Of a stretch of 64,000 bases of DNA, positions 33,053 through 41,665 are shown piece by piece. The stretch spans positions 124,001 to 188,000 of the forward strand of contig NZ_WKJJ01000013.1 in assembly GCF_009674485.1 (NCBI RefSeq). The letters are read 5' to 3'. Numbering within the stretch: the first letter of the stretch is position 1; each line of letters starts with the position of its first letter. Source of the DNA: Pseudoduganella rivuli (lineage in GTDB: Bacteria > Pseudomonadota > Gammaproteobacteria > Burkholderiales > Burkholderiaceae_D). The translations under genes were made by a program, and so were the position numbers. Below the pieces are notes generated by a model. It was not told the origin of the DNA and searched no databases. It saw only the letters and a program-made list of their open reading frames with translations.

Positions 33053-33967
33053 TTGGACACTACCGCTCACCTTGGCCGCGCGGTCCATCGCCCCCGCGCC
33101 GCCACTATCCTGATCCTGGCCGCGGCGCTGTCGCTGGCGGCCTGCGGCAACAAGGAACCGAAGGCCGGGCAGGCGCTGGCCAGTGTCAATGGTTCGGAAA
33201 TCACGGTGTTGCAACTGAACGAGGAATTGCAGCGCTCCGGCGCCACCGGGCAGCCGGAAACCGTGCGCAAGCAATTGCTGGAATCGCTGATCGACCGCCA
33301 GTTGCTGCAAAACGAAGCGGCCAAGGACAAGCTGGATCGCGATCCGAAAGTCATGCAAGCCATCGAACGGGCCAAAGCCATGATCATTGCCCAGGCTTAC
33401 CTGCAAAAGCGCATCGGCAACCAGGCCAAGCCGACGCGTGCGGAAATAGAAGAATATTTCAACCAGCATCCGGAATTCTTTACCAGCCGCAAGCAATTCG
33501 ACATGCGCGAACTGGTGGTGGCCAGCAAGGATGTGACGGACCCGCTGAAGTCGCTGATGGATACCACCCGGTCGCTGGATGACGTGGCAGCCTGGCTGGA
33601 CAGCAACAAGATCAAGTATGGCCGCACGCAAGTGTCGCGCACCAGCGCCGACATGCCGCCCGAGCTGAGCAGCAAGCTGTTGACGATGCCGAAAGGCCAG
33701 CTGTTCATCATTCGCGAAGGCGAGCGCAGCCTGCTGATGCAGATTGCCGACATCAAGGAAAGCCCGGCCACGCTGGACAACTCCGTTGCGCAAATCGAGC
33801 AATTCCTGGTCAACAAGAAAAACAAGGAAGCGGCCGAAGCGGAGCTGAAACGCTTGCGCGCGGACGCGAAGATCGACTACTTCAACAAGGCTGACACGAT
33901 GGCGGGCGCCCAGCCGTTGCCGCAACAGGCGGCAGCGGATGCGCGCGGCGTCGCAGGCCTGAAATAA
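33053..33967 (+). CDS. epsD: EpsD-family peptidyl-prolyl isomerase lipoprotein
   Basis: A 304-residue lipoprotein with lipobox LSLAAC (Cys31). The SurA-like N-domain has ASVNGSEITVLQLNEEL and LIDRQLLQNEAAKDKLD. The following parvulin-like region has RAEIEEYFNQHPEFFTSRKQF and a rotamase core of low identity. EpsD proteins belong to XrtB exopolysaccharide loci and presumably aid folding of export parts. The start is TTG 33053, with AAAGGAAA six bases before it; no ATG would give the signal sequence. It heads an epsD-E-F-G run with short gaps. Confidence 0.88.
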   Translation: MDTTAHLGRAVHRPRAATILILAAALSLAACGNKEPKAGQALASVNGSEITVLQLNEELQRSGATGQPETVRKQLLESLIDRQLLQNEAAKDKLDRDPKVMQAIERAKAMIIAQAYLQKRIGNQAKPTRAEIEEYFNQHPEFFTSRKQFDMRELVVASKDVTDPLKSLMDTTRSLDDVAAWLDSNKIKYGRTQVSRTSADMPPELSSKLLTMPKGQLFIIREGERSLLMQIADIKESPATLDNSVAQIEQFLVNKKNKEAAEAELKRLRADAKIDYFNKADTMAGAQPLPQQAAADARGVAGLK

Positions 33968-33979
33968 GGAGAAAGCGCC

Positions 33980-34768
33980 ATGAAGAAAATCATCCTGTGC
34001 CTGGCCATGCTGATGACGGCACTGACAATGCGCGTGGCCGGAGCGGCCGATATCGTCCTCGGTTCCGGCGACGTGCTGCGCATTACCGTGTATGGCAGTC
34101 CCGACCTGGCGACGGAAGCGCGCGTCGCGGACAGTGGCACCGTGACCGTGCCCCTGGTTGGCCAGGTCCCGGTGGCGGGCCTTTCCGTGCCGGCGGCGGA
34201 AAAGAAAATCGCCGGCCTGCTCGACAGTGGCGGCTATGTGAAGAAGGCCCAGGTCAACATTCTTGTCACCACGATCCAGAGCGCGCAAGTGTCCGTGCTG
34301 GGCCAGGTGAACCGTCCCGGCCGCTATCCGATGGATGGCAAGCGCAGCCTGATGGAAGCGCTGGCGCAGGCTGGCGGCATCGGGCCGGAAGGCGGCGATA
34401 CGGTGACCTTGATCCGCACCCGCGACGGCAAGACCACCAGTGAAAGCATCGACATCATCAAGATGGTGCAGTCGGGCGACTTTGCCCATGATTACCCGCT
34501 GGCGCCGAACGACGTCGTGTATGTCGAACGCGCACCCCGTTTCTATATCTACGGGGAAGTACAGCGTCCGGGCCCGGCCCGCCTCGAGCGCGGCATGACC
34601 GTGGTGCAGGCGCTCGCTGCCGGCGGCGGTCTGACGCCGCGCGGCACGGAGCGCGGCATGCGCATCAAGCGCCGCGACGCCAGTGGCCAGCTGCAAATCA
34701 TCAGCGTCAAGCAGGAAGATTTGCTGCAGGTCGACGACGTCGTTTACGTCAAAGAAAGTCTGTTTTAA
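33980..34768 (+). CDS. epsE: EpsE, polysaccharide export protein (Wza-like)
   Basis: A 262-residue periplasmic/outer-membrane export protein. After a signal peptide ending in AGA it starts with the Poly_export motif DIVLGSGDVLRITVYGSPDL and VPLVGQVPVAGLSV. Two SLBB-like segments follow (VSVLGQVNRPGRYPMDGKRS and FYIYGEVQRPGPARLERGMT). Unlike Wza there is no lipobox cysteine and no C-terminal transmembrane helix, as usual for EpsE. It probably forms the periplasmic part of the export channel with EpsF and EpsL. AAGGAG lies upstream of ATG 33980. Confidence 0.92.
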   Translation: MKKIILCLAMLMTALTMRVAGAADIVLGSGDVLRITVYGSPDLATEARVADSGTVTVPLVGQVPVAGLSVPAAEKKIAGLLDSGGYVKKAQVNILVTTIQSAQVSVLGQVNRPGRYPMDGKRSLMEALAQAGGIGPEGGDTVTLIRTRDGKTTSESIDIIKMVQSGDFAHDYPLAPNDVVYVERAPRFYIYGEVQRPGPARLERGMTVVQALAAGGGLTPRGTERGMRIKRRDASGQLQIISVKQEDLLQVDDVVYVKESLF

Positions 34769-34777
34769 GGAAGTGTC

Positions 34778-36181
34778 ATGAATTTCTCCCAGTTTTTGCT
34801 GATACTGCGCGCACGCCGCAATATCGTGCTGCTGACGTTGCTCGCCACAGTGACTGTCACGGTCGTGGTCAGCGCCTTGCTGCCCAAGACGTACAAAGCC
34901 ACGTCCACCGTGCTGCTCAACTCCAAGGGCGTGGACCCGGTCACCGGCATGGCCGCTCCCGGCCAGCTGATGCCCGGCTATGTCGCGACGCAAATCGACA
35001 TCATTACCAGCAAGAACGTGGCGCTGCGCGTGGTTGACCAGTTGAAGCTGGCGCAAAACCCGGACGTTATCGCGCAATTCCGCCAGGACACAGGTGGCCG
35101 GGGCACGGTGCGCGACTGGCTGGCGGAATTGTTGCTGAAAAAACTGGACGCCGTGCCATCGCGTGAAAGCAGCGTGGTGGAAATCAGTTTCAAGGGCGCC
35201 GATCCGCAATTCGTGGCGGCCGTCGCCAACGCATTTTCCGATGAGTATCAAAAGCTGACGGTGCAATTGAAAGTGGATCCGATGAAGAAAGCCGCCAACT
35301 ACTTCATCGACCAGACCAAGCAAATGCGTGATGCGCTGGAAGCGGCGCAAAGCCGGCTGTCGAAGTACCAGCAGGAAAACGGCATCGTCAGCCTCGATGG
35401 CCGCCTCGACGTGGAAAGCAACCGCCTCAACGATTTGTCCGCGCAATTGGTGGCGGCGCAAGCGCAGGAAATGGAAGCGGCTTCGCGCCAGCGCATGGCG
35501 TCCGGCAAGGCCGGCGATGCGCCTGATGTGGCCAACAGCCCGTTGATCCAGAACATGCGCGCCAGCGTCAGCGCGGCGGAAAGCAAGCTGGCGGAAATCG
35601 GCCAGCGCCTGGGCCATAACCATCCGCAATACCAGGCCGCACGCGCGGAAGCGGCGCAATTGCGCGCCAGCCTGAATGCGCAAATCCAGTCGACCGCCAA
35701 CAGCGTGGGCAACAATGCGCAAATCCTGGGGCAGCGTGAGAGCGCGCTGCGCGCCGCGCTGGCGGAACAAAAGACCCGTGTACTGCAATTGAACCGCACC
35801 CGCGATGAATTGAATGTGCTGCAAAAAGACGTGGAAAGCGCGCAGCGCGCCTTTGACGCCACCACGCAGCGCCTGTCGCAAACGCGCATGGAAGGGCAGG
35901 CCGAGCAATCGGAAGTGGCGATCCTGAATCCCGCCGTGGCGCCAATCGATCCTTCCGCGCCGCGCATGCTGTTGAATACCGTGCTGTCCATCATGCTGGG
36001 CAGCATCCTGGGTATGGCGTTCGGCCTGGTGGTGGAATTGCTGGACCGCCGTGTACGCTCGACCGGGGACCTGGCCAATGTGGCCGATATCCCCGTGCTG
36101 GGCAATATTTCGTGGACGCCGCCGAAACCCCGTTCGCGCCTGGCAACCCTGCTGGCGCCGCGTCGCCTGCGCCTCACGTAA
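34778..36181 (+). CDS. epsF: EpsF, chain-length determinant (Wzz/PCP) protein
   Basis: A 467-residue inner-membrane polysaccharide co-polymerase. Helix 1 (NIVLLTLLATVTVTVVVSALL) is near residues 14-34. A long periplasmic part follows with coiled coils (about 165-380), then a Pro-containing NPAVAPIDPSAPR and helix 2 (MLLNTVLSIMLGSILGMAFGLVVELL). The short cytosolic tail has no kinase domain; that function is in the next gene, epsG. AAGGAAG precedes ATG 34778. It should set polymer length with EpsG. Confidence 0.92.
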   Translation: MNFSQFLLILRARRNIVLLTLLATVTVTVVVSALLPKTYKATSTVLLNSKGVDPVTGMAAPGQLMPGYVATQIDIITSKNVALRVVDQLKLAQNPDVIAQFRQDTGGRGTVRDWLAELLLKKLDAVPSRESSVVEISFKGADPQFVAAVANAFSDEYQKLTVQLKVDPMKKAANYFIDQTKQMRDALEAAQSRLSKYQQENGIVSLDGRLDVESNRLNDLSAQLVAAQAQEMEAASRQRMASGKAGDAPDVANSPLIQNMRASVSAAESKLAEIGQRLGHNHPQYQAARAEAAQLRASLNAQIQSTANSVGNNAQILGQRESALRAALAEQKTRVLQLNRTRDELNVLQKDVESAQRAFDATTQRLSQTRMEGQAEQSEVAILNPAVAPIDPSAPRMLLNTVLSIMLGSILGMAFGLVVELLDRRVRSTGDLANVADIPVLGNISWTPPKPRSRLATLLAPRRLRLT

Positions 36182-36196
36182 ACGATAGGACCGACG

Positions 36197-37063
36197 ATGA
36201 CTGCTACTCTTTCTTCCGCCCATATGAAACCCTCTCCGGATACCAGTATTGGCACCATGCTGGTCGCGGCTGGCAAGATCAGCCCGGACAATTCCGAACG
36301 TGTGCTGCGCATGCAAAAGGAGTTGAACATCCGCTATGGCGAAGCGGCCCAGCGGCTGGGACTGGTCAGCGAAACGGATATCCAGCAAGTGCTGGCGCGC
36401 CAGTTCGACTATCCGTACCTGCAGCAGGGCGATGGCGATTATTCGCCGTTGCTGGCCGCGGCATTCCAGCCCTTCAGCCCGCAAGTGGAAGTCTTGCGCG
36501 CCGTGCGCAACCAGTTGATGCTGCGCTGGTTTTCGCAGGGACACAAGGCGCTGGTGGTGGCCGGCGTGGCGTCCGGTGACGGCGCCAGCGTGTTTACCGC
36601 CAACCTGGCGATCGTGTTTTCCCAGCTGGGAGAGCAGACCCTGCTGGTCGATGCGAATTTGCGCGCGCCGCGCCAGCACGACCTCTTTGGCGTCAAGCGG
36701 CGCCAGGGTTTGTCCGACATCCTGGCGGGCCGGGCGGAATTGTCGACGGTGGCGCGCATCGACGATTTCATTGACTTGTCCGTGCTGTGCGCGGGCACCT
36801 TGCCGCCAAATCCGCAGGAATTGCTGAGCCGTTCCGGCTTTGCCGCGTTGAATGCGCAACTGTCGGCCCGCTATGACGCGGTGCTGTACGACGTGCCGGC
36901 ATTCGAACGGGGTTCCGATGCGCTGGCATTGGCCGCGCGGGCCGGCGGAGTACTGTTGGTGGCCCGAAAAAACCATACGCCGCTCGAAGACGTGCAAGCG
37001 CTCGTGACGCAAGTACGCCATACGGGCGCTGAAGTCGTGGGGGCTGTGATGGTGGAATTCTAA
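36197..37063 (+). CDS. epsG: EpsG, chain-length tyrosine-kinase-like protein with altered P-loop
   Basis: A 288-residue cytosolic partner of EpsF. The N-terminal 80 residues resemble the MshE/GspE N-domain (GTMLVAAGKISPD and RLGLVSETDIQQVLARQF). The kinase-like domain has GVASGDGASVFTANLAIV at the P-loop (126-131), VDANLRAPRQH at Walker A' (about 151) and LYDVPAF at Walker B. The lysine normally found in the P-loop is Ala130, the Walker A' aspartate is Asn154, and no C-terminal tyrosine cluster exists (it ends VMVEF). So kinase activity is doubtful. It is the last gene of epsD-E-F-G. Confidence 0.88.
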   Translation: MTATLSSAHMKPSPDTSIGTMLVAAGKISPDNSERVLRMQKELNIRYGEAAQRLGLVSETDIQQVLARQFDYPYLQQGDGDYSPLLAAAFQPFSPQVEVLRAVRNQLMLRWFSQGHKALVVAGVASGDGASVFTANLAIVFSQLGEQTLLVDANLRAPRQHDLFGVKRRQGLSDILAGRAELSTVARIDDFIDLSVLCAGTLPPNPQELLSRSGFAALNAQLSARYDAVLYDVPAFERGSDALALAARAGGVLLVARKNHTPLEDVQALVTQVRHTGAEVVGAVMVEF

Positions 37064-37314
37064 GCGCGATTGTTGAGCGAAAAGCCTTGACCACAAAACG
37101 TTACACGATGACGGAAATGCAGCAGTCTTGTCCTGGAAGGTAATCTTTTGGGAAAGAATATTATCTCGGTAGAAATCAGTATTGACCTAATCTTGTGTGG
37201 TGATATTGATATCGAGTGAAATAAAATGCGGAATTGTTGGCCATTGGCAACGGAAAACAGCTAGCTGCATGCTATCTTCCCGCTCATGTGACTGTAATGT
37301 TTTGGGAGATCGAA
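37064..37314 (+). promoter_or_regulatory. AT-rich non-coding region before the lyase-like genes
   Basis: This 251-base gap has markedly lower GC than the genes around it and no plausible gene. TTGACC at 37182 followed 16-17 bases later by TATTGAT could be a promoter, and GATATTGATATC at 37202-37213 is a near-palindrome. It likely starts a separate transcript for the tandem lyase-fold proteins. No terminator is clear after epsG. Confidence 0.4.
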
Positions 37315-38127
37315 ATGAATTTCACGAGGCACCTGTGCCTGGCCTCCGGCTTGCTGGTTGCCGCCGCCGCGCACGCGCAAATCGACACGCTGATCGGCGG
37401 TACGGTCGACGCCAGCAAGTTTTCCACCCGTTATGGCCTGTCCAGCGCCAGCACGGCCAACCTGAGCTTTGTCAGCGACCCGGCCGGCAGCGGACGCACC
37501 GTGCTGATGACGAGAGTGAGAAGCACGGACGCCAACGTGGGCGCCATCAAGCGCACGGATTTTTATCCGCTGGGCGAATCCCGCACCACGGGCATACGCT
37601 GGTACGGCATCAGCGTCTATATGCCATCCACGTGGGCCGTGCATCCGTATCCGACCGTGATTGCGCAAATCGATACCGGCACCACGGCCACCAACCTGGC
37701 CGCACCGCTGTCGCTGCTGGTGCGGGGCAATACGCTGGAACTGAATTTGAATTCCAACTACCTGGCAACGACGTCCGCCACCGCCACCAATTCGGCCAGC
37801 GAAGTGATCAAGCTGGGGCCGCTGGTGACGAACCGCTGGTATTGCCTGGTGGTGCGTTCCGACTGGCAGCCGACGCTGGGCGCGGGCGCCATCACGATGT
37901 GGATGAATGGCGAGAAAGTCTATAACGCCGTCAATTCCAACAATTCGTACTTTGGCGCGGCCCACACGCCCCGCACGGGCCTGATGTTCCCCGGCCTGAT
38001 GGGCGTCACGGATCGCACCCTGTACACGGACTTTATCCGCCTGGGCGGCGCGACCACCACGGCGCTGCAAATGTACCAGATCAGCCCGTGTTCAACCTTT
38101 GTTACCGGTTCCAACATCCAGTGGTAA
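37315..38127 (+). CDS. Secreted heparin-lyase-I-like polysaccharide lyase family protein (copy 1)
   Basis: A 270-residue exported protein with a signal peptide ending AHAQ. The body has the PF14099-type (heparin lyase I-like, jelly-roll) pattern: TGIRWYGISVYMPSTWAVH, VIAQID, RWYCLVVRSDW, ITMWMNGEKVYNA and RTLYTDFIRLGG. Such proteins in exopolysaccharide loci may trim the polymer or bind it. Catalytic residues could not be fixed by eye. ATG 37315 follows GGGAG and gives the signal peptide; an upstream in-frame ATG at 37234 does not. A paralogue follows after 14 bases. Confidence 0.75.
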   Translation: MNFTRHLCLASGLLVAAAAHAQIDTLIGGTVDASKFSTRYGLSSASTANLSFVSDPAGSGRTVLMTRVRSTDANVGAIKRTDFYPLGESRTTGIRWYGISVYMPSTWAVHPYPTVIAQIDTGTTATNLAAPLSLLVRGNTLELNLNSNYLATTSATATNSASEVIKLGPLVTNRWYCLVVRSDWQPTLGAGAITMWMNGEKVYNAVNSNNSYFGAAHTPRTGLMFPGLMGVTDRTLYTDFIRLGGATTTALQMYQISPCSTFVTGSNIQW

Positions 38128-38141
38128 GGCGGGAGAGAATC

Positions 38142-39047
38142 ATGCATGCATTGAAGCCGATCACCCTGGCGTTGCTGGGTGCTGTTGCCGCGTCGCCGGC
38201 GTGGGCGCAAATCGACCTGGCCCGGTCCGGCAAGATCGATACGCTGGACGCGAATCCAAAGCCGCTCACCTATGTGAGCCAGAACCTGGCGCGCAATTCC
38301 ACCGCCACCTACCGATATTTTGACGACCTGTATGTGCTCAGTTCCGCCAGTCCGACGCGGCTGTCGCTGGTGGCCGACCCGCTGGGCAGCGGGCGCAAGG
38401 TGCTGCGCTACACGCTGAACAAGACGGATCCGCTGGTCACCGGCGGTTCACGCACGGAAATATCGCTGAAATACGAATATGTCATCGAAGGGTTGCGCTG
38501 GTATTCGTTTGCCGTGCTGTTCCCATCCGACTGGCAATTCCATAACAGTCCCAGTGTGGTGGCGCAATTGCACACGAGCCAGAAAACCCTGGCCGTGCCG
38601 CCCCCGATTTCGGTGGTGGCCAATGGCAACGATTTGAATATCGAATTGCATTACAACTACCGCAACATGAGCGGTGCGGGCACCGATCCGGCCACCCGCG
38701 CCAACACGGGTGAACAACTGGTGCGGGCGGCAAAAATCCAGACCAATAAATGGTATTGCTTCGTGGTGCGCGCCGACTGGTCGTACAAGCCCGGGATTGG
38801 TTCCACCAAGATCTGGATGAACGGCAACGTGGCGTATGAATCGAAGAATGCATACAACGCGTATGAAACGTGGCTGGGCAACTACCCGAAAGTCGGCCTG
38901 TACTTGCCTGGCGTGATGCAGGTGGCGACGCGGACGCTGTACACGGACTTCATCTACGTGGGCGGCGCATCCAGCACCTATGAGCAAATGGCGGCGGCGA
39001 CGCCGTGCGGCACCACCGTGTCCGCCACGCCGGCCGTGATCAAATAA
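38142..39047 (+). CDS. Secreted heparin-lyase-I-like polysaccharide lyase family protein (copy 2)
   Basis: A 301-residue paralogue of the preceding protein. Its signal peptide ends at AWAQ. It shares GLRWYSFAVLFPSDWQF, VVAQLH, KWYCFVVRADW, TKIWMNGNVAYES and RTLYTDFIYVGGA with copy 1, but has an extra stretch before the first jelly-roll strand and in the middle. GGGAGAG precedes ATG 38142. The conserved layout with diverged loops points to an old duplication with different ligand specificity. It ends 20 bases before a terminator. Confidence 0.75.
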   Translation: MHALKPITLALLGAVAASPAWAQIDLARSGKIDTLDANPKPLTYVSQNLARNSTATYRYFDDLYVLSSASPTRLSLVADPLGSGRKVLRYTLNKTDPLVTGGSRTEISLKYEYVIEGLRWYSFAVLFPSDWQFHNSPSVVAQLHTSQKTLAVPPPISVVANGNDLNIELHYNYRNMSGAGTDPATRANTGEQLVRAAKIQTNKWYCFVVRADWSYKPGIGSTKIWMNGNVAYESKNAYNAYETWLGNYPKVGLYLPGVMQVATRTLYTDFIYVGGASSTYEQMAAATPCGTTVSATPAVIK

Positions 39048-39067
39048 GCTCAGCCGTTCCTTCCTTC

Positions 39068-39092
39068 AAAGGCCGCCCCGTGCGGCCTTTTT
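39068..39092 (+). terminator. Intrinsic terminator after the tandem lyase-like genes
   Basis: AAAGGCCGC (39068-39076) pairs with GCGGCCTTT (39082-39090), loop CCCGT, followed by T residues through 39092. It splits the locus into epsDEFG/lyases and the polymerase/exosortase half. Confidence 0.85.
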
Positions 39093-39128
39093 CACGTCCG
39101 CCCGGCCGATTCCTATCGCGCGTCACGG

Positions 39129-40772
39129 ATGACTTTGAATTGGTATGATCGGAATTATTTTTCTGACATTGTTGCTCTTGCGACATTGAGTTCCGACATG
39201 CTGACCTCCCAACGCAGCGGGCCCTGGGCCGGCGTCCTGCTGTTTGTATTAATCCTTGCCACCGCGTCGTTCTTTGGCTTGCTGCTGGGTGCGGAAATGC
39301 ACATCCTGGTGGCGCTGTTCCTGATGGCGCTGCTGGCCTTGCCGATGATGTACCTGGCGCTGTATGGCTTCCAGGACCACAGCGGCTGGCTGCTCGCGTC
39401 CGGCTTCTGCCTGATGTATATCGCGCAGATGTTGCAGAGCAAGGGTGTGCCGATCGGCTATGCGATGGAATTCGTCGTGTTCGTGTTCATCCTGTCCTCG
39501 CTGCGCCAGTTGCTGCGCGTGGCGAAAGACGATGCCGCGCTGCGCTGGATGATCCTGCTGTTTGCCGGCTACCTCGCGCTGCTGGTGATCAGTTCCTTGC
39601 TGGGCCGTTCCCGGCCCCGCGCCGCGGCATGGCAATTGCAATATACGCTGAAGCTGCCGCTGATGTTCACGCTGGGCATGCTGATCGTGCACGGTGAACG
39701 GGCCACCGCCACCTTGCGCACGATCGTCGCCTGGTCATGGCTGTTCTTCGTGCCCTTCCTTGCGCTGGAAATGGCCGCGCCAGGTTTGTTCATCAAGCTG
39801 ATGGGCTACACATCCGATGTGCACGTCAACCCGGTGCTGGGCATGGGCGGGCGCCTGCGTGGGCCGTTCTCGCACTCCGGCTACATGGCGCTGATGTGCG
39901 GCTTGCTGGGCGCCACGGCCGCCGTGCAGTGGATGGGCGGGCATGGGCGGCGCTGGCTGGCGCTGGCCGCGCTGTACACGCTGATGGTGGTCTCCACGGG
40001 GCAGCGCCAGGAACTCGCTTCGCTGCTGCTGGTGTATGTGCTGTTCTTTACCATCGGCGCGCGCCGCCATATGAGCTGGCTGCTGTTTGGCGCCGTGATC
40101 GGGGCCGCGGTGCTGGCGGTGGCGTCGCTGTACCTCGAACACAATCCATTCCAGGAAATCCTGCTGCAATGGGGCGGCGGGCGCAACAGCCAGTTGTCCG
40201 AGCGGGGTGTGCTGACACAGCAAGGCCTGGCGGTGGCCGACAAGTATTTCCCGCTGGGCGCGGGTCTGGGCACCTACGGCAGCGCCGGCGCGCAGAAATT
40301 CGACCTGAGCCTGATGGTGGACCTGGGCTTCAACCGCTACTGGTGGTTCCGTCAGGGCATGTTTATCGTGGACACATATTGGCCCAGCATTGCGGCGGAA
40401 GGCGGTTATATCGCGTGCGCGCTGCTGCTGGTGATGTTTGCCGTGATGTGGCTGGTGGTGTACCGGCGCGCCGTCCGGGCACAGGGAGAAACGCAAGCGA
40501 TCCTGCTGGTGGCGCTGGCGGCGCTGACCCTGGCGCTGGCCAATTCGCCCACGTCGGCCGTCATCAGCGATCCGCGCGGCGTGTTCGTGTTCTGGCTGCT
40601 GGCCGGCTGCGCATGGCGTGCTTCGGTGGCGGCGCGCGTCGCGGCGCCGGTCACGGCAGTTGCCAACCGTGCTACATCGGCGGACCCGAACCGGCATAAT
40701 GCCCCGGCGGACCTCAGCTATACATTCCGCCCCCACCGTCCATCCGCCCCGATTACTTTGAGAACGCAATGA
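39129..40772 (+). CDS. O-antigen ligase/Wzy-like membrane polymerase
   Basis: A 547-residue inner-membrane protein with about 11-12 helices and one long periplasmic loop (HNPFQEILLQWGGGRNSQLSE onwards). In that loop FPLGAGLGTYGSAGAQKFD resembles the G-x-G-x-G-T motif of Wzy/WaaL-type proteins. Such proteins in XrtB loci join repeat units or ligate glycan. The start is unsure: ATG 39129 has no ribosome site, and ATG 39198 would shorten it by 23 residues and begin nearer the first helix. It overlaps xrtB by four bases. Confidence 0.8.
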   Translation: MTLNWYDRNYFSDIVALATLSSDMLTSQRSGPWAGVLLFVLILATASFFGLLLGAEMHILVALFLMALLALPMMYLALYGFQDHSGWLLASGFCLMYIAQMLQSKGVPIGYAMEFVVFVFILSSLRQLLRVAKDDAALRWMILLFAGYLALLVISSLLGRSRPRAAAWQLQYTLKLPLMFTLGMLIVHGERATATLRTIVAWSWLFFVPFLALEMAAPGLFIKLMGYTSDVHVNPVLGMGGRLRGPFSHSGYMALMCGLLGATAAVQWMGGHGRRWLALAALYTLMVVSTGQRQELASLLLVYVLFFTIGARRHMSWLLFGAVIGAAVLAVASLYLEHNPFQEILLQWGGGRNSQLSERGVLTQQGLAVADKYFPLGAGLGTYGSAGAQKFDLSLMVDLGFNRYWWFRQGMFIVDTYWPSIAAEGGYIACALLLVMFAVMWLVVYRRAVRAQGETQAILLVALAALTLALANSPTSAVISDPRGVFVFWLLAGCAWRASVAARVAAPVTAVANRATSADPNRHNAPADLSYTFRPHRPSAPITLRTQ

Positions 40773-41665
40773 CTGCTATGCCTTACCGGCCGACTGCAGC
40801 GGACCCGCTCCGCCTGAAGGCCAGCTTGCCCGAATGGCTGCCTATCCTGCTTGGCATGCTGGCGATGTACGTGCCGACCTTTTACGACTTGCTGCATGGC
40901 GCCTGGGCCACGGAAGAACAGGCGCACGGTCCCATCATCCTGGCGTTGTCGTTATGGCTGATCTGGCGCCAGTGGCGCCCCATGCTGGACGCCACCAGCG
41001 ACCTGCGTGCTTCCCCGGTGGCAGGCTGGCTGTTGCTGTTGCTGGCGCTGGCCATGTACGTGCTGGGCCGCTCGCAGCAAATCCTCGCGTTCGAACTGGG
41101 TTCGTTCATTGCGGTGAATGCGGCGCTGCTGCTGATCAAGCGGGGCGCGCGGGCGCTGGCCATCCTGTGGTTCCCGTTCTTCTTCATGCTGTTCATGGTG
41201 CCGCTGCCCGGTTCCGTAGTCAGCGCGCTGACGATGCCGATGAAAATGGCGGTGTCGTATGTGACGGAACAATTGCTGTTCCTGGCGGGCTTCCCCATCA
41301 GCCGCAACGGCGTGATCCTGCAGATCGGCCAATACCAGCTGCTGGTGGCCGATGCGTGCGCGGGATTGCAAACCTTGCTGACCCTGGAAGCGCTGGGCCT
41401 GTTTTACCTGAACGTGGTGCGCCATACGTCGGCCTTCCGCAACGTGTGGCTGGCGCTGCTGATCATTCCCATTTCATTCAGTTCGAACGTGATCCGCGTG
41501 ATCACGCTGACGCTCGTCACCTATTACCTGGGTGATGCGGCGGGACAGGGCTTCCTGCACGGCTTTGCCGGCATGGTGCTGTTCATTACCGCGCTGCTGC
41601 TGATCCTGGGAACGGATACCCTGCTGCAGTGGATCGTGCGCAAGCGCAAGGAGGCTTCGGCATGA
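40769..41665 (+). CDS. xrtB: Exosortase B
   Basis: A 298-residue membrane protein of about eight helices, the transpeptidase-like enzyme thought to process PEP-CTERM proteins. The family's active residues are visible: Cys197 in VADACAGLQTL, Arg243 in SNVIRVITL and His264 in FLHGFAGMVLF. Its genetic company (EpsI just downstream, EpsA, EpsL, EpsD-G) is the B subtype. Substrates in this window are the proteins at 23.5, 57.1 and 63.2 kb. It overlaps both neighbours by ATGA, so polymerase, exosortase and EpsI are coupled. Confidence 0.95.
   Translation: MTAMPYRPTAADPLRLKASLPEWLPILLGMLAMYVPTFYDLLHGAWATEEQAHGPIILALSLWLIWRQWRPMLDATSDLRASPVAGWLLLLLALAMYVLGRSQQILAFELGSFIAVNAALLLIKRGARALAILWFPFFFMLFMVPLPGSVVSALTMPMKMAVSYVTEQLLFLAGFPISRNGVILQIGQYQLLVADACAGLQTLLTLEALGLFYLNVVRHTSAFRNVWLALLIIPISFSSNVIRVITLTLVTYYLGDAAGQGFLHGFAGMVLFITALLLILGTDTLLQWIVRKRKEASA

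Noticed and set aside
33035..37096. A 1353-codon open frame on the minus strand
   Set aside because: Antisense shadow of epsD-epsE-epsF-epsG with the same His/Arg/Gln-rich composition; no signal, motif or ribosome site supports it.
37234..37314. Upstream in-frame start of the first lyase-like protein
   Set aside because: It would place 27 residues before the signal peptide and has no ribosome site; ATG 37315 has GGGAG upstream.
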